Part shown: positions 28,451 through 37,278 of the stretch, in pieces
Position numbering within the stretch: the first letter of the stretch is position 1
Layout of the letters: every line of letters starts with the position of its first letter
DNA from: Rhodobacter sp. Har01
GTDB taxonomy: Bacteria > Pseudomonadota > Alphaproteobacteria > Rhodobacterales > Rhodobacteraceae
NCBI RefSeq assembly: GCF_020564565.1
Contig: NZ_JAJCTD010000003.1
Coordinates: 248,001 to 312,000, forward strand
Length of the DNA: 64,000 nucleotides
Direction: 5' to 3'
Position numbers and translations under genes: made by a program
Notes under the pieces: generated by a model
Databases searched by the model: none
Told to the model about the DNA's origin: nothing
The model's input: only the letters and a program-made list of their open reading frames with translations

Positions 28451-29470
28451 GTGGCCCGGACCCGGACAGATTCGGCGGAATACTACCGCCCGCTGCGGCG
28501 CCTTCTGGTGGGCGGGCTGGTGGCCGTGCTGCTTGGGCTGTTCCTGCTGTGGCGGATCGACAGCCCGCGGGTGGAACGCTTCCGCGCGGCGCTGGTCGAT
28601 GCGGTGGTGCCGAACCTGGAATGGGCGCTGTTGCCGGTGGCCAAGGTCGCCGGGATGGTCGAGGATTTCGAATCCTACACCCGCATCTATGAACAGAACC
28701 AGGAGCTGAAGCGCGAGTTGCAGCAGATGAAGGCCTGGAAAGAGGCGGCGCTGCAGCTGGAACAGCAGAACGCGCGCCTCTTGGACCTGAACCAGGTGCG
28801 GCTGGACCCCAAGCTGACCCATGTCACCGGTCAGGTGCTGGCCGACAGCGGCAGTCCGTTCCGCCAGTCGGTGCTGCTGAACGTCGGCGCCCGTGACGGC
28901 ATCCGCGACGGCTGGGCCTGCATGGACGGCATCGGGCTGGTCGGCCGCATCTCGGGCGTGGGCGAGCGGACGGCGCGGGTGATCCTGGTCACCGACACCA
29001 ACAGCCGAATCCCCGTCACCATCCAGCCCTCGGGGCAGAAGGCGCTGCTCAGCGGCGACAACAGTCCGCTGCCGCCCCTGGAATTCATCGAGGACGCCGA
29101 CGAGGTTCGACCGGGCGACCGGGTGGTGACTTCGGGCGACGGCGGGGTGTTCCCGGCGGGCCTGCTGGTGGGCCAGGTGGTGATGGGCAACGACCGGCGG
29201 CTGCGGGTGTCGCTGGCGGCGGACTACCAGCGGCTGGAGTTCCTGCGCGTGCTGCGCAGCCACGAGCTGGTGCCGATCACCGATGCCGGCGGGCTGGTGG
29301 CACCGCCATTGCTGCCCTCGATACCGCAGCCGGAGGTGGATGCCGAAGGCGAGGCGGCCGCACCGCCGGCGCCCGGCGGCGGCGATGTCGAGGGGACAGG
29401 CTCGGGCGATGCCGAAGGCGGCGATGCGGCGACCGGCGGCGGCGCGGGAGCGGGCGCGGCCGATGGATAG
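28451..29470 (+). CDS. mreC: Rod-shape-determining protein MreC
   Basis: A 339-residue periplasmic protein anchored by one N-terminal helix (about 19-38), followed by a coiled coil (about 75-120, EQNQELKRELQQMKAW) and two beta-barrel domains with the segments DGIRDGWACMDGIGLVGRI and GDRVVTSGDGGVFPAGLLVG. It activates PBP2 in the elongasome. The start is GTG at 28451. The last 45 residues are a low-complexity Gly/Ala/Pro tail. It overlaps mreD by 8 bp. Confidence 0.95.
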   Translation: MARTRTDSAEYYRPLRRLLVGGLVAVLLGLFLLWRIDSPRVERFRAALVDAVVPNLEWALLPVAKVAGMVEDFESYTRIYEQNQELKRELQQMKAWKEAALQLEQQNARLLDLNQVRLDPKLTHVTGQVLADSGSPFRQSVLLNVGARDGIRDGWACMDGIGLVGRISGVGERTARVILVTDTNSRIPVTIQPSGQKALLSGDNSPLPPLEFIEDADEVRPGDRVVTSGDGGVFPAGLLVGQVVMGNDRRLRVSLAADYQRLEFLRVLRSHELVPITDAGGLVAPPLLPSIPQPEVDAEGEAAAPPAPGGGDVEGTGSGDAEGGDAATGGGAGAGAADG

Positions 29471-30002
29471 GTTCCTGCGCGCCGATCCCTGGGGCTACCG
29501 GGCGCTGTTCCTGGCGCTGGCGCTGCTGCTTCTGTTCCTGCGCCTGTTGCCGCTGGGCAGCCGGCCCGGCGCCTTTCCCGGCCCCGACCTGCTGTTGTGC
29601 CTGACCTTTGCCTGGATGATGCGGCGGCCCGATTACCTGCCGGTCGGGCTGATCGTCGCCGTCACCCTGGTCGAGGATCTGGTCCTGATGCGCCCGCCCG
29701 GGTTGTGGACCGCGCTGATCGTGCTGGCGACCGAATTCCTGCGGTCGCGCACCGCGCTGACGCGCGAATTGAACTTCGTCACCGAATGGCTGCTGGCGGC
29801 CGGGCTGATGCTGGGCATGCTGATCGCCTACCGCTTCGTCTTTGCGCTGTCGTTCCTGCCGCAGCCTTCGTTCGGGCACGCGCTGGTGCAGATCCTGTGG
29901 TCGGTGCTGGCCTATCCGGTGGTGGTGGGCCTGTCGCGGCTGAGCTTCGATCTGAAGAAGCCCGCCACCGGCGAGATCGACGATTTCGGGAGGCGGCTGT
30001 GA
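29463..30002 (+). CDS. mreD: Rod-shape-determining protein MreD
   Basis: A 179-residue inner-membrane protein with about five to six helices that works with MreC. The order LGSRPGAFPGPDLLLCLTFAWMMRRPDYLP is typical for alphaproteobacterial MreD. The ATG at 29463 lies within the end of mreC, and its stop overlaps the GTG of the next gene, so translation is tightly coupled across mreC-mreD-mrdA. A plus-frame ATG at 29283 is antisense-like noise inside mreC. Confidence 0.9.
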   Translation: MDRFLRADPWGYRALFLALALLLLFLRLLPLGSRPGAFPGPDLLLCLTFAWMMRRPDYLPVGLIVAVTLVEDLVLMRPPGLWTALIVLATEFLRSRTALTRELNFVTEWLLAAGLMLGMLIAYRFVFALSFLPQPSFGHALVQILWSVLAYPVVVGLSRLSFDLKKPATGEIDDFGRRL

Positions 30003-31945
30003 GGCGCACTCCGAAGGACAGCGAGGACAGCGCCCGCACCATCAGCCGGCGCAGCCTGATGCTGGGCGGCGCAATGACCGCCATGGTCGCGGCGCTGGGC
30101 GTGCGGATGCGCTACCTGCAGGTCGATCAGGCCGACGCCTTCCGCCTGCTCGCCGAGGAAAACCGCATCAGCATCCGGCTGATCCCGCCGACCCGCGGCC
30201 TGATCCAGGACCGCAACGGCAAGCTGATCGCCGGCAACGAACAGAATTACCGCGTGGTCATCACCCGCGAACAGGCCGGCGACGTCGAGGTGGTGATGCG
30301 CCGGCTGGCCGGCATCATCCCGATGACCGCCGAAGAGCTGCAGGAAACCATCGACGATGTCACCCGGCATTCGGCCTTTGTTCCGGTGATTGTCCGCGAC
30401 CGGCTGAGCTGGGACGAATTCTCGAAGATCGCGGTCAATGCTCCGGTCCTGCCCGGCGTGGTGCCCGAGGTGGGCCAGTCGCGCATCTATCCGCGCGACA
30501 CCGATTTCGCCCATGTCGTGGGCTATACCGGCCCGGTGTCGGAAAAGGACCTGGAGGGCCTGGACGACCCCGATCCGGTGCTGGCCTTGCCAAAGTTCCA
30601 GATCGGCAAGATCGGTGTCGAGAAGTGGATGGAAGACACCCTGCGCGGCGCCGCGGGCACCAAGAAGATCGAGGTCAACGCGGTGGGCCGGGTGATGCGC
30701 GAGCTTGAGCGCCAGGAGGGCGACCCCGGGTCCGACATCCGGCTGACCATCGACGCCGACCTGCAGAACTTCGCCCAGGCGCGGCTGGGCGAGGAAAGCG
30801 CCGCGGTGGTGCTGATCGACATCGCCAACGGCGACGTGCTGGCCTGCGCCTCGTCGCCCTCGTTCGACCCCAACCTGTTTGTGCGCGGCATCAGCCACGT
30901 CGACTATGGCGCGCTGACCGACAACGACCACCGGCCACTGGCCAACAAGGCGGTTTCGGGCGCCTATCCGCCGGGATCGACCTTCAAGATGGTGACCGCG
31001 CTGGCGGCGCTGGACGCCGGGGTGATCGACGAAAGCCACAAGGTGCGGTGCCCGGGCTATCTGGAGTTCGGCGGTCGCCGTTTCCACTGCTGGAGCCGGG
31101 GCGGGCATGGCACGGTGTCGCTGACCCGCTCGCTGACCGAAAGCTGCGACGTGTTCTATTACGACGTGGCGCAGAAGGTGGGGATCGACAAGATCGCCGA
31201 GACGGGCCGCCTGCTGGGCCTGGGGCTGCGCCACGACCTGCCGATGAGTGCGATCACCGAAGGCAGCATGCCCGACAAGGCCTGGAAGCTGGAACGCCAC
31301 AAGGCCGAGTGGATGATCGGTGACACCATCAACGCCTCGATCGGCCAGGGCTATGTGCTGTCTTCGCCGCTGCAGCTGGCGGTGATGACGGCGCGCATCG
31401 CCAGCGGCCGGGCGGTGGCGCCGCGGCTGGTGCGGATGATCGACGGGCAAGAGGTGCCGGCCCCCGAGGCCCCGCCGCTGGGCCTGAACGAGGCCAGTCT
31501 CGCGGCGGTCCGCAAGGGCATGTACGAGGTGGTGAACGCCGAGCGTGGCACCGCCAAGTCGTCGCGCATCGTCGAGGCAAGCCTGGCGATGGCAGGCAAG
31601 ACCGGCACCAGCCAGGTGCGCAACATCACCGCGGCCGAGCGCGCCCGCGGCGTGGTGTCGAACGACCAGTTGCCGTGGGAGCGGCGCGACCATGCGCTGT
31701 TCGTGGGCTTCGCGCCCTTCGACGCGCCACGCTATGCCATTGCGGTGGTGGTGGAACATGGCGGCGGCGGGTCAACCGCGGCGGCGCCGATCGCGCGCGA
31801 CGTGATCCTGGCGGCGATGACCGGGGGGGTGCCGCCGCTGGAGGCCTATCCGGCCAGCCAGCGCGGCCGGATCGAGAGCATGCTGAAGGACCTGCCGCTG
31901 CGCGACCCTGCGACCGGCGCAGCACCCGAGGCCGAGAAGGCATGA
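29999..31945 (+). CDS. mrdA: Penicillin-binding protein 2 (elongation transpeptidase)
   Basis: A 648-residue class B PBP that crosslinks lateral-wall peptidoglycan. It starts with GTG at 29999, has one membrane helix (about 20-40), a pedestal domain, and the transpeptidase domain with Ser327-Thr-Phe-Lys330 (PPGSTFKM), SCD in LTESCDVFYYD as the second motif, and KTGTSQ as the third. It pairs with RodA. The open frame reaching upstream through mreD is not coding. Confidence 0.96.
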   Translation: MRRTPKDSEDSARTISRRSLMLGGAMTAMVAALGVRMRYLQVDQADAFRLLAEENRISIRLIPPTRGLIQDRNGKLIAGNEQNYRVVITREQAGDVEVVMRRLAGIIPMTAEELQETIDDVTRHSAFVPVIVRDRLSWDEFSKIAVNAPVLPGVVPEVGQSRIYPRDTDFAHVVGYTGPVSEKDLEGLDDPDPVLALPKFQIGKIGVEKWMEDTLRGAAGTKKIEVNAVGRVMRELERQEGDPGSDIRLTIDADLQNFAQARLGEESAAVVLIDIANGDVLACASSPSFDPNLFVRGISHVDYGALTDNDHRPLANKAVSGAYPPGSTFKMVTALAALDAGVIDESHKVRCPGYLEFGGRRFHCWSRGGHGTVSLTRSLTESCDVFYYDVAQKVGIDKIAETGRLLGLGLRHDLPMSAITEGSMPDKAWKLERHKAEWMIGDTINASIGQGYVLSSPLQLAVMTARIASGRAVAPRLVRMIDGQEVPAPEAPPLGLNEASLAAVRKGMYEVVNAERGTAKSSRIVEASLAMAGKTGTSQVRNITAAERARGVVSNDQLPWERRDHALFVGFAPFDAPRYAIAVVVEHGGGGSTAAAPIARDVILAAMTGGVPPLEAYPASQRGRIESMLKDLPLRDPATGAAPEAEKA

Positions 31946-31958
31946 GGGGGCGCGCAGC

Positions 31959-33098
31959 ATGACCTATCTCGAGAACCGGCTGAAGCAGGTGCCCAGCGGG
32001 TTGCGCAAGGTGCTGTTCCTGAACTGGCCGCTGGTGGTGCTGATCTGCACGGTGGCGGCCGTCGGCTTCCTGATGCTGTATTCCATTGCCGGCGGCGATA
32101 TCGACACCTGGGCGCGGCCGCAGATGCAGCGCTTTGCGGTCGGGCTGGTGTTGATGTTCGGCGTGGCGATGGTGCCGATCTGGTTCTGGCGCAGCATGGC
32201 GGGGGTAGCCTATCTGGTGTCGTTCCTGCTGCTGATCTTCGTCGAGGTCGTCGGCGAGGTCGGCATGGGGGCGCAGCGCTGGATCGACATCGGGCCGATC
32301 CGGCTGCAACCCTCGGAGATGATGAAGTTCACCCTGGTCCTGCTGCTGGCCGCCTATTACGACTGGCTGGACATCAAGCGGGTGTCGCGGCCGCTGTGGG
32401 TGCTGGTGCCGGTGGTGCTGACGGTGTTGCCGACGGTGCTGGTGCTGATGCAGCCGAACCTGGGCACCTCGCTGATGCTGCTTCTGGGCGGGGCGGCGGT
32501 GATGTTCGCGGCCGGGGTCAGCCTGTGGTATTTCGCGGCGGTGGGCGGGATGGCGGTGGCGGCGGTGGCGGCGGTGTTCCTGACCCGCGGCACGCCCTGG
32601 CAATTGCTGCACGACTACCAGTATCGCCGGATCGACACCTTCCTTGACCCCACCGCCGACCCGCTGGGTGCGGGCTACAACATCATCCAGGCCAAGATCG
32701 CGCTGGGGTCCGGCGGCTGGTCGGGCAAGGGCTTCATGCAGGGCACGCAAAGTCGGCTGAACTTCCTGCCCGAAAAGCACACCGATTTCATCTTCACCAC
32801 CCTGGCCGAGGAATTCGGCTTTGTCGGCGCCTTTTCGCTGCTGGCGCTCTACGCGCTGATCATCGGGTTCTGCCTGGTGTCGGCCTTGCAGAACCGCGAT
32901 CGGTTCTCGTCTCTATTGATCATCGGGGTGGCGGCCACCTTCTTCTTCTACATCGCGGTGAACCTGTCGATGGTGATGGGGATGGCCCCGGTGGTGGGCG
33001 TGCCGCTGCCGCTGCTCAGCTATGGCGGGTCGGCGATGCTGGTGATCCTGGTCGGCTTCGGCCTGGTGCAAAGCGCCCATGTCCACCGGCCAAGGTAG
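31959..33098 (+). CDS. rodA: Peptidoglycan glycosyltransferase RodA
   Basis: A 379-residue SEDS-family membrane polymerase with about ten helices. Characteristic segments are GAQRWIDIGPIRLQPSE, MQPNLGTSLMLLLGGAAVMFAAG, the KTHTDF-like FLPEKHTDFIFTTLAEEFGFVG loop that carries the catalytic aspartate, and LPLLSYGGSAM near the end. It polymerises lipid II for elongation with the PBP2 encoded just upstream (13-bp gap). Confidence 0.96.
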   Translation: MTYLENRLKQVPSGLRKVLFLNWPLVVLICTVAAVGFLMLYSIAGGDIDTWARPQMQRFAVGLVLMFGVAMVPIWFWRSMAGVAYLVSFLLLIFVEVVGEVGMGAQRWIDIGPIRLQPSEMMKFTLVLLLAAYYDWLDIKRVSRPLWVLVPVVLTVLPTVLVLMQPNLGTSLMLLLGGAAVMFAAGVSLWYFAAVGGMAVAAVAAVFLTRGTPWQLLHDYQYRRIDTFLDPTADPLGAGYNIIQAKIALGSGGWSGKGFMQGTQSRLNFLPEKHTDFIFTTLAEEFGFVGAFSLLALYALIIGFCLVSALQNRDRFSSLLIIGVAATFFFYIAVNLSMVMGMAPVVGVPLPLLSYGGSAMLVILVGFGLVQSAHVHRPR

Positions 33099-33107
33099 GG
33101 GGGCGCC

Positions 33108-33752
33108 ATGACTGCGCCGCGCCGGACCGTCCGCCTTGCCCCGCGCCACGGCCGGTTCCTTGCGGCCTTTGCCGCGGGCGCCGTGGCGGGGGCCGGGCTT
33201 TGGGCGGCGGGATTGCCGGCCGCGACCGGCGCCCTGGTGGCCGCCAACGCCTTCTTCGCGATCTATCTGGCGCTGATGGCGCATCTGGCGCTGGCCACCG
33301 GCCCGGCCGAGCTGCGCCGCCATGCCGAGGCCGATGACGAAGGGCTGGCGCTGATCACCCTGCTGGCGCTGTTCGCCATCGCCACCAGCCTGGTCGCCAT
33401 CCTGATCGTGCTGAACCAGGCTGGCGGGGCCGGGCCGGTGGCCAGCGCGCTGGCGCTGGCCGCGGTGCCGCTGGGCTGGGCGATGGTGCATACGCTGGCC
33501 GCGTTTCGCTACGCGCATCTCTTCTACGGCACCCGCTCGCACGGAATGGCCTTTCCGGGAACCGAGACGCCGGGGCCGTCGGATTTCCTGTACACCGCCT
33601 TCACCATCGGCATGACGGCACAGGTGTCCGATGTGGCCGTCACCACGGCCCCGATGCGCCGCGCCGTGCTGGCGCATTCGGTGCTGTCGTTCTTTTACAA
33701 CACCGTCATCCTTGCCCTTGCCGTGAATGCCGCCTTGCGGCTGTCGGCCTGA
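33108..33752 (+). CDS. DUF1345 membrane protein
   Basis: A 214-residue protein with five to six hydrophobic segments. The C-terminal half, HGMAFPGTETPGPSDFLYTAFTIGMTAQVSDVAVT followed by MRRAVLAHSVLSFFYNTVILAL (read here in pieces), is the DUF1345 signature; its FLYTAFTIGMTAQVSD part resembles the pore region of ion channels. The function is unknown. It lies 9 bp after rodA on the same strand and may be read from the mre transcript. Confidence 0.82.
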   Translation: MTAPRRTVRLAPRHGRFLAAFAAGAVAGAGLWAAGLPAATGALVAANAFFAIYLALMAHLALATGPAELRRHAEADDEGLALITLLALFAIATSLVAILIVLNQAGGAGPVASALALAAVPLGWAMVHTLAAFRYAHLFYGTRSHGMAFPGTETPGPSDFLYTAFTIGMTAQVSDVAVTTAPMRRAVLAHSVLSFFYNTVILALAVNAALRLSA

Positions 33753-33772
33753 CCCAGCGGAAAGCCCTGCCG

Positions 33773-34702
33773 ATGCCCATGGTCCTGTTCGCCGCCCCCG
33801 CCCTTTGGGACGACTACACCGAAGCCCTGCCACGCGCGCTGGCCGAGGCTGGTGTCGCGGCGACCATCGTGACACAGGCGCCCGATCCGGCGGCGGTGGA
33901 TTACATCGTCTACGCCCCCTCGGCGCCGTTGCAGGATTTTGCGCCGTTCACCCGGGCCAAGGCCGTGCTGTCGCTTTGGGCGGGGGTCGAGCGGATTGTC
34001 GGCAATGCCAGCCTGACCCAGCCGCTGTGCCGGATGGTCGATCCCTGGCTGACCGAGGGGATGGTGGAATGGGTGGTGGGCCATGCCTTGCGGCATCATC
34101 TGGGCATGGACCGGCACATCGTGAACCCCGGCCATGTCTGGGACCAGACCTGCCCGCCGCTGGCCCGCGACCGCCCGGTGGCGATGCTGGGCCTGGGCAC
34201 GCTGGGCCTGGCCTGCGCGCGGGCGCTGCAGGCGCTGCACTTTCCCGTCACCGGCTGGAGCCGCTCGCCGAAGGACGTGCCCGGCCTGACCTGCCTGCAA
34301 GGCGAGGCGGGGCTGGAGCAGGCGCTGCGCGGCGCCCAGATCGTGGTGACGCTGCTGCCCAGGACGCCGCAGACCGAGAACCTGCTGAACGCCCGCACCC
34401 TGGCCCTGCTGCCGCAGGGTGCCGCGATCCTGAACCCCGGCCGCGGCGCGCTGATCGACGATGCGGCGCTGCTGGCGGCGCTGGACAGGGGCCACATCGG
34501 CCACGCCACGCTGGACACCTTCCGCGTGGAACCCCTGCCGCCCGACCACCCTTTCTGGGCGCATCCGCGCGTGATCGTCACCCCGCACATCGCCGCCGAC
34601 ACCCGCCCCGCAAGCGCCGCGCGGGTGATTGCCGAGAACATCCGCCGGGGCGAGGCGGGCGAGCCGTTCCTGCATCTGGTCGACCGTGCGCGCGGCTACT
34701 GA
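33773..34702 (+). CDS. ghrA: Glyoxylate/hydroxypyruvate reductase A-like dehydrogenase
   Basis: A 309-residue D-isomer-specific 2-hydroxyacid dehydrogenase of the GhrA branch. It has the NAD(P) motif MLGLGTLGLACA, the substrate-region WAGVERIVGN, the catalytic-arginine stretch NPGRGALIDD, and the histidine segment TPHIAADTRP. GhrA reduces glyoxylate and hydroxypyruvate with NADPH. It follows the DUF1345 gene after 20 bp and precedes an EamA transporter. A close paralogue with another 2-keto acid substrate is possible. Confidence 0.85.
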   Translation: MPMVLFAAPALWDDYTEALPRALAEAGVAATIVTQAPDPAAVDYIVYAPSAPLQDFAPFTRAKAVLSLWAGVERIVGNASLTQPLCRMVDPWLTEGMVEWVVGHALRHHLGMDRHIVNPGHVWDQTCPPLARDRPVAMLGLGTLGLACARALQALHFPVTGWSRSPKDVPGLTCLQGEAGLEQALRGAQIVVTLLPRTPQTENLLNARTLALLPQGAAILNPGRGALIDDAALLAALDRGHIGHATLDTFRVEPLPPDHPFWAHPRVIVTPHIAADTRPASAARVIAENIRRGEAGEPFLHLVDRARGY

Positions 34703-34756
34703 AGGCGTCGCTTTCGGAACAGACGGTGGCACGGCAGGCCCTAGCCTGCGGCGACC

Positions 34757-35629
34757 ATGACCTACCGCTCCGGTGCCCTTCTTGTCGTGCTTGCCGCTTC
34801 GCTGTGGTCGCTGATGGGCCTGGCCATCCGCCAGATCGACGAAGCGGGAACCTGGGCGGTGCTGCTGTGGCGGTCCGCCGGGGCGATTCCGGTGCTGGGG
34901 GCCTGGATCGTGGTCACTTCGGGCGGCCGGCCCATGGCCCAGATCGCCGCCACGGGATGGGCCGGCGTGGTGGGGGGCCTGTCGCTGGTGGCGGCCTTCG
35001 CCGGGGCGATCTATGCGATCCAGTCCACCACCGTGGCGAATGCGGTGTTCCTGTTTTCCGCCTCGCCCTTCCTTGCCGCGCTGCTGGGCTGGCTGGTGCT
35101 GCGCGAACCCGTCCGGCCGGCCACCTGGGCCGCCATCGGCCTGGCCGGCATCGGCATGTATGTGATGGTACGCGAGGGGCTGGCGGCGGGGGCGCTGGCG
35201 GGGAACCTGGCCGCGCTGGGCTCGGCGCTGGGATTCGCCGCCTTTACCGTGGCGCTGCGGGCGGGGCGGGTGGCGCAGGCGATGCCGGTCAGTTTCCTGG
35301 GCTGCGTGTTCTCGCTGGGCGTTGCGGCGGCGGTGCTGGCGCTGACCGGGCAGGATGCCGTGCCGCCGGTGCAGGACATCGCGATTTCGGCCGCCATGGG
35401 GGCGGGCATCCTGGCCGTCGGCATGGTGCTTTATACCCTGGGCAGCCGGGCGCTGCCGGCGGCCGAGGCGACGCTTCTAAGCCTGGTCGAGGTGATGCTG
35501 GCGCCGGTCTGGGTCTGGCTGGTGCTGGACGAGACGGCGACCGCGGCCACCTTCGCGGGTGGCGCTGTGGTGCTGGTCGCGGTGGTGCTGAACGCGGCGG
35601 CGGGAGCGCGGCGGATGGTGCGGGCGTGA
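34757..35629 (+). CDS. EamA/DMT-family transporter
   Basis: A 290-residue membrane protein with ten predicted helices in two EamA repeats; the second begins near residue 150 (GNLAALGSALGFAAFTVALR). The family exports or imports small metabolites such as amino acids, and the substrate is not evident here. It runs toward a convergent RpiR regulator gene, with a double palindrome between them. A possible start slightly upstream is not supported. Confidence 0.85.
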   Translation: MTYRSGALLVVLAASLWSLMGLAIRQIDEAGTWAVLLWRSAGAIPVLGAWIVVTSGGRPMAQIAATGWAGVVGGLSLVAAFAGAIYAIQSTTVANAVFLFSASPFLAALLGWLVLREPVRPATWAAIGLAGIGMYVMVREGLAAGALAGNLAALGSALGFAAFTVALRAGRVAQAMPVSFLGCVFSLGVAAAVLALTGQDAVPPVQDIAISAAMGAGILAVGMVLYTLGSRALPAAEATLLSLVEVMLAPVWVWLVLDETATAATFAGGAVVLVAVVLNAAAGARRMVRA

Positions 35630-35631
35630 GT

Positions 35632-35679
35632 CGATTTCCGAAGTCGGAAATCGTGCACGGAATTCGACTTCGAATTCCG
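35632..35679. repeat. Double-palindrome repeat at a convergent gene end
   Basis: Two perfect hairpins: CGATTTCCG-aagt-CGGAAATCG (35632-35653) and CGGAATTCGA-ct-TCGAATTCCG (35658-35679), separated by TGCA. They fill the 62-bp gap between the EamA stop and the rpiR-like stop, so they probably act as a two-way terminator. Order and sequence match the minus-strand reading of 12800-12843, which makes them copies of a dispersed element. Confidence 0.7.
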
Positions 35680-35691
35680 CGCTCGTGCCGG

Positions 35692-36567
35692 CTACCGCCC
35701 GCCCACCTTGGGTGCCCGGAACACCCGGGTCCGGGCGAAGTAATCCTCCAGCCGGTTCAGCCGGGTCTGGACCTGGTCGGCAAGCCGGCCCTGGACCTGG
35801 GCCAGCAGCGCCTCGACCACCACCAGGATCGCGGCGGTGCTGTCCCAGGCGGCGGGCACCTCGATGGCGCAGGCCAGGGTGTGGCAGGCATGGGCGGCGG
35901 CGGGAGACATCCAGCGGTCGGTGATCAGCACCACCTCGGCGCCCTGCTCGGCCGCCGCTTCGGCGAACTGGACGGCGTTCGATTCGTAGCGGCGGATGTC
36001 GAAGATCACCGCCACGTCGCCCGCCCGCAGGTCCAGCAGCGCTTGCTGCCAGTCGGTCAGGTGGTCGGCGAGGAAGCTGACCTCGGGCCGGATCACCCGC
36101 AGCAGCGTGGCCATGTAGTCGGCATGGGCATGGGTCAGCCGCCCGCCCATGATCGCCACCCGCCGGGCCGGATCGGCCAGCAGCGCCGCCGCGCCAAGGA
36201 AATCGCCGGCCGGGATCTGGCTGAGCGTGGCGTCGATGTTGGCCACCACCCGCACCGCGAAATCCTGCAGCGGATGCGATGCGGGCTCTCGCCCGGCCTC
36301 GTGCAGGGTCAGGGGCGCCACCAGCAGCCGCTCGACCTCGGCCCGCAGTGCTGCCTGATAATCGGTATAGCCGCGGAACCCCAGCTTCTGCACCAGCCGC
36401 ATCACCGTGGGCGACGACACGTCGGCCGCCCGTGCCAGGGTGGTGATCGAGCCCAGCGCCGACATCGGAAAGTGCGACAGGATATGCGTGGCCGCCTGCC
36501 GCTCGGCCCGGGTCATCTCGCCCAGCGCCGCGCGCATCCGGCCTTCAATCGTCAACGGCTGGTCCAT
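35692..36567 (-). CDS. MurR/RpiR family transcriptional regulator
   Basis: A 291-residue regulator with an N-terminal HTH_6 domain (about 1-80, with MTRAERQAATHILSHF and ADVSSPTVMRLVQKLGFRGYTDYQ) and a C-terminal SIS sugar-phosphate-binding-type domain (about 130-260). RpiR regulators respond to phosphosugars or other small ligands. It is divergent from the TRAP operon and very likely controls it. The start at 36567 has GGGGAC upstream; the longer open frame is a shadow. Confidence 0.88.
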   Translation of the reverse strand: MDQPLTIEGRMRAALGEMTRAERQAATHILSHFPMSALGSITTLARAADVSSPTVMRLVQKLGFRGYTDYQAALRAEVERLLVAPLTLHEAGREPASHPLQDFAVRVVANIDATLSQIPAGDFLGAAALLADPARRVAIMGGRLTHAHADYMATLLRVIRPEVSFLADHLTDWQQALLDLRAGDVAVIFDIRRYESNAVQFAEAAAEQGAEVVLITDRWMSPAAAHACHTLACAIEVPAAWDSTAAILVVVEALLAQVQGRLADQVQTRLNRLEDYFARTRVFRAPKVGGR

Positions 36568-36632
36568 GTCCCCGCCCCACACCTGGCCCTCAACCCGGGA
36601 ATGTAACGATCTTAACAGAGAATCGTCGCCCG

Positions 36633-36646
36633 GAATATTCTTGACA
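36633..36646 (+). promoter_or_regulatory. Palindrome and -35-like box ahead of the TRAP operon
   Basis: The perfect palindrome GAATATTC (36633-36640) directly abuts TTGACA (36641-36646), a consensus -35, in the 132 bp between rpiR and the first small frame. No good -10 follows at 17 bp (GAACGC), which would suit an activated promoter. The palindrome is a candidate RpiR operator. Confidence 0.35.
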
Positions 36647-36699
36647 GTCACCCGGCCACCGGGGAACGCTGACAGGAAAACGGGGAGACGACTCGCACC

Positions 36700-36768
36700 A
36701 TGGCCAAAGCCATCGCCGTGCCCTTTCTGGCGCGGTCTACCGTGCATTCCGGCAAGGGACGGGGCTGA
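36700..36768 (+). CDS. Possible 22-residue upstream peptide of the TRAP operon
   Basis: ATG at 36700 opens a 22-codon frame (MAKAIAVPFLARSTVHSGKG..) ending 3 bp before the dctQ ATG, with GGGGAG about 12 nt upstream of its start. The tight spacing would couple its translation to dctQ, whose own ribosome site lies inside its last codons. It may be a true small protein or a leader; the evidence is only position and ribosome site. Confidence 0.3.
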   Translation: MAKAIAVPFLARSTVHSGKGRG

Positions 36769-36771
36769 GCC

Positions 36772-37278
36772 ATGCCCCGCGCCCTGATCGCCTTTGTCCA
36801 CCTGGTGGAAAAGCTGAACTACGGCGTCGGCCGCTTTGCGATGTATCTGCTGTTCGTGCTGATGGCCGTGCTGATGTGGTCGTCGATTTCCAAGGCCATG
36901 GGCGCGCCGTCGCTGTGGACGCTGGAAATGGCACAGTTCGTGATGGTGGCCTATTACGTGCTGGGCGGGCCCTATGCCTGGCAACTGGGCACCCATGTCC
37001 GGATGGACCTGTTCTATGCCCGCCAGTCCGTCGGCAGCCGCGCGTTGTGGGACGCCTTCACCGTGCTGGCGGTGATCTTCTACCTGGGCGTCATGCTGTA
37101 CGGCGCGATCGACGCCACCGCCTATTCCTTTGAATACGGCGAGCGCTCGCCCACCGCCTGGCGGCCCTATCTCTGGCCGGTCAAGGTCACCATGGTGATC
37201 GGCTTCCTGCTGATGCTGCTGCAGGCGCTGGCCAGCCTGATCCGCGACATCGCCCATCTGCGCGGGGTGTCGATCTGA
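36772..37278 (+). CDS. dctQ: TRAP transporter small permease (DctQ)
   Basis: A 168-residue four-helix membrane subunit of a tripartite ATP-independent periplasmic transporter. The helices are at about 18-38, 52-72, 88-112 and 135-158; EMAQFVMVAYYVLGGPYAWQLGTHVRMDLFYA (in pieces) is typical DctQ sequence. It forms the membrane complex with DctM and uses the sodium or proton gradient. Its stop overlaps the dctM start (TGATG). Confidence 0.9.
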   Translation: MPRALIAFVHLVEKLNYGVGRFAMYLLFVLMAVLMWSSISKAMGAPSLWTLEMAQFVMVAYYVLGGPYAWQLGTHVRMDLFYARQSVGSRALWDAFTVLAVIFYLGVMLYGAIDATAYSFEYGERSPTAWRPYLWPVKVTMVIGFLLMLLQALASLIRDIAHLRGVSI

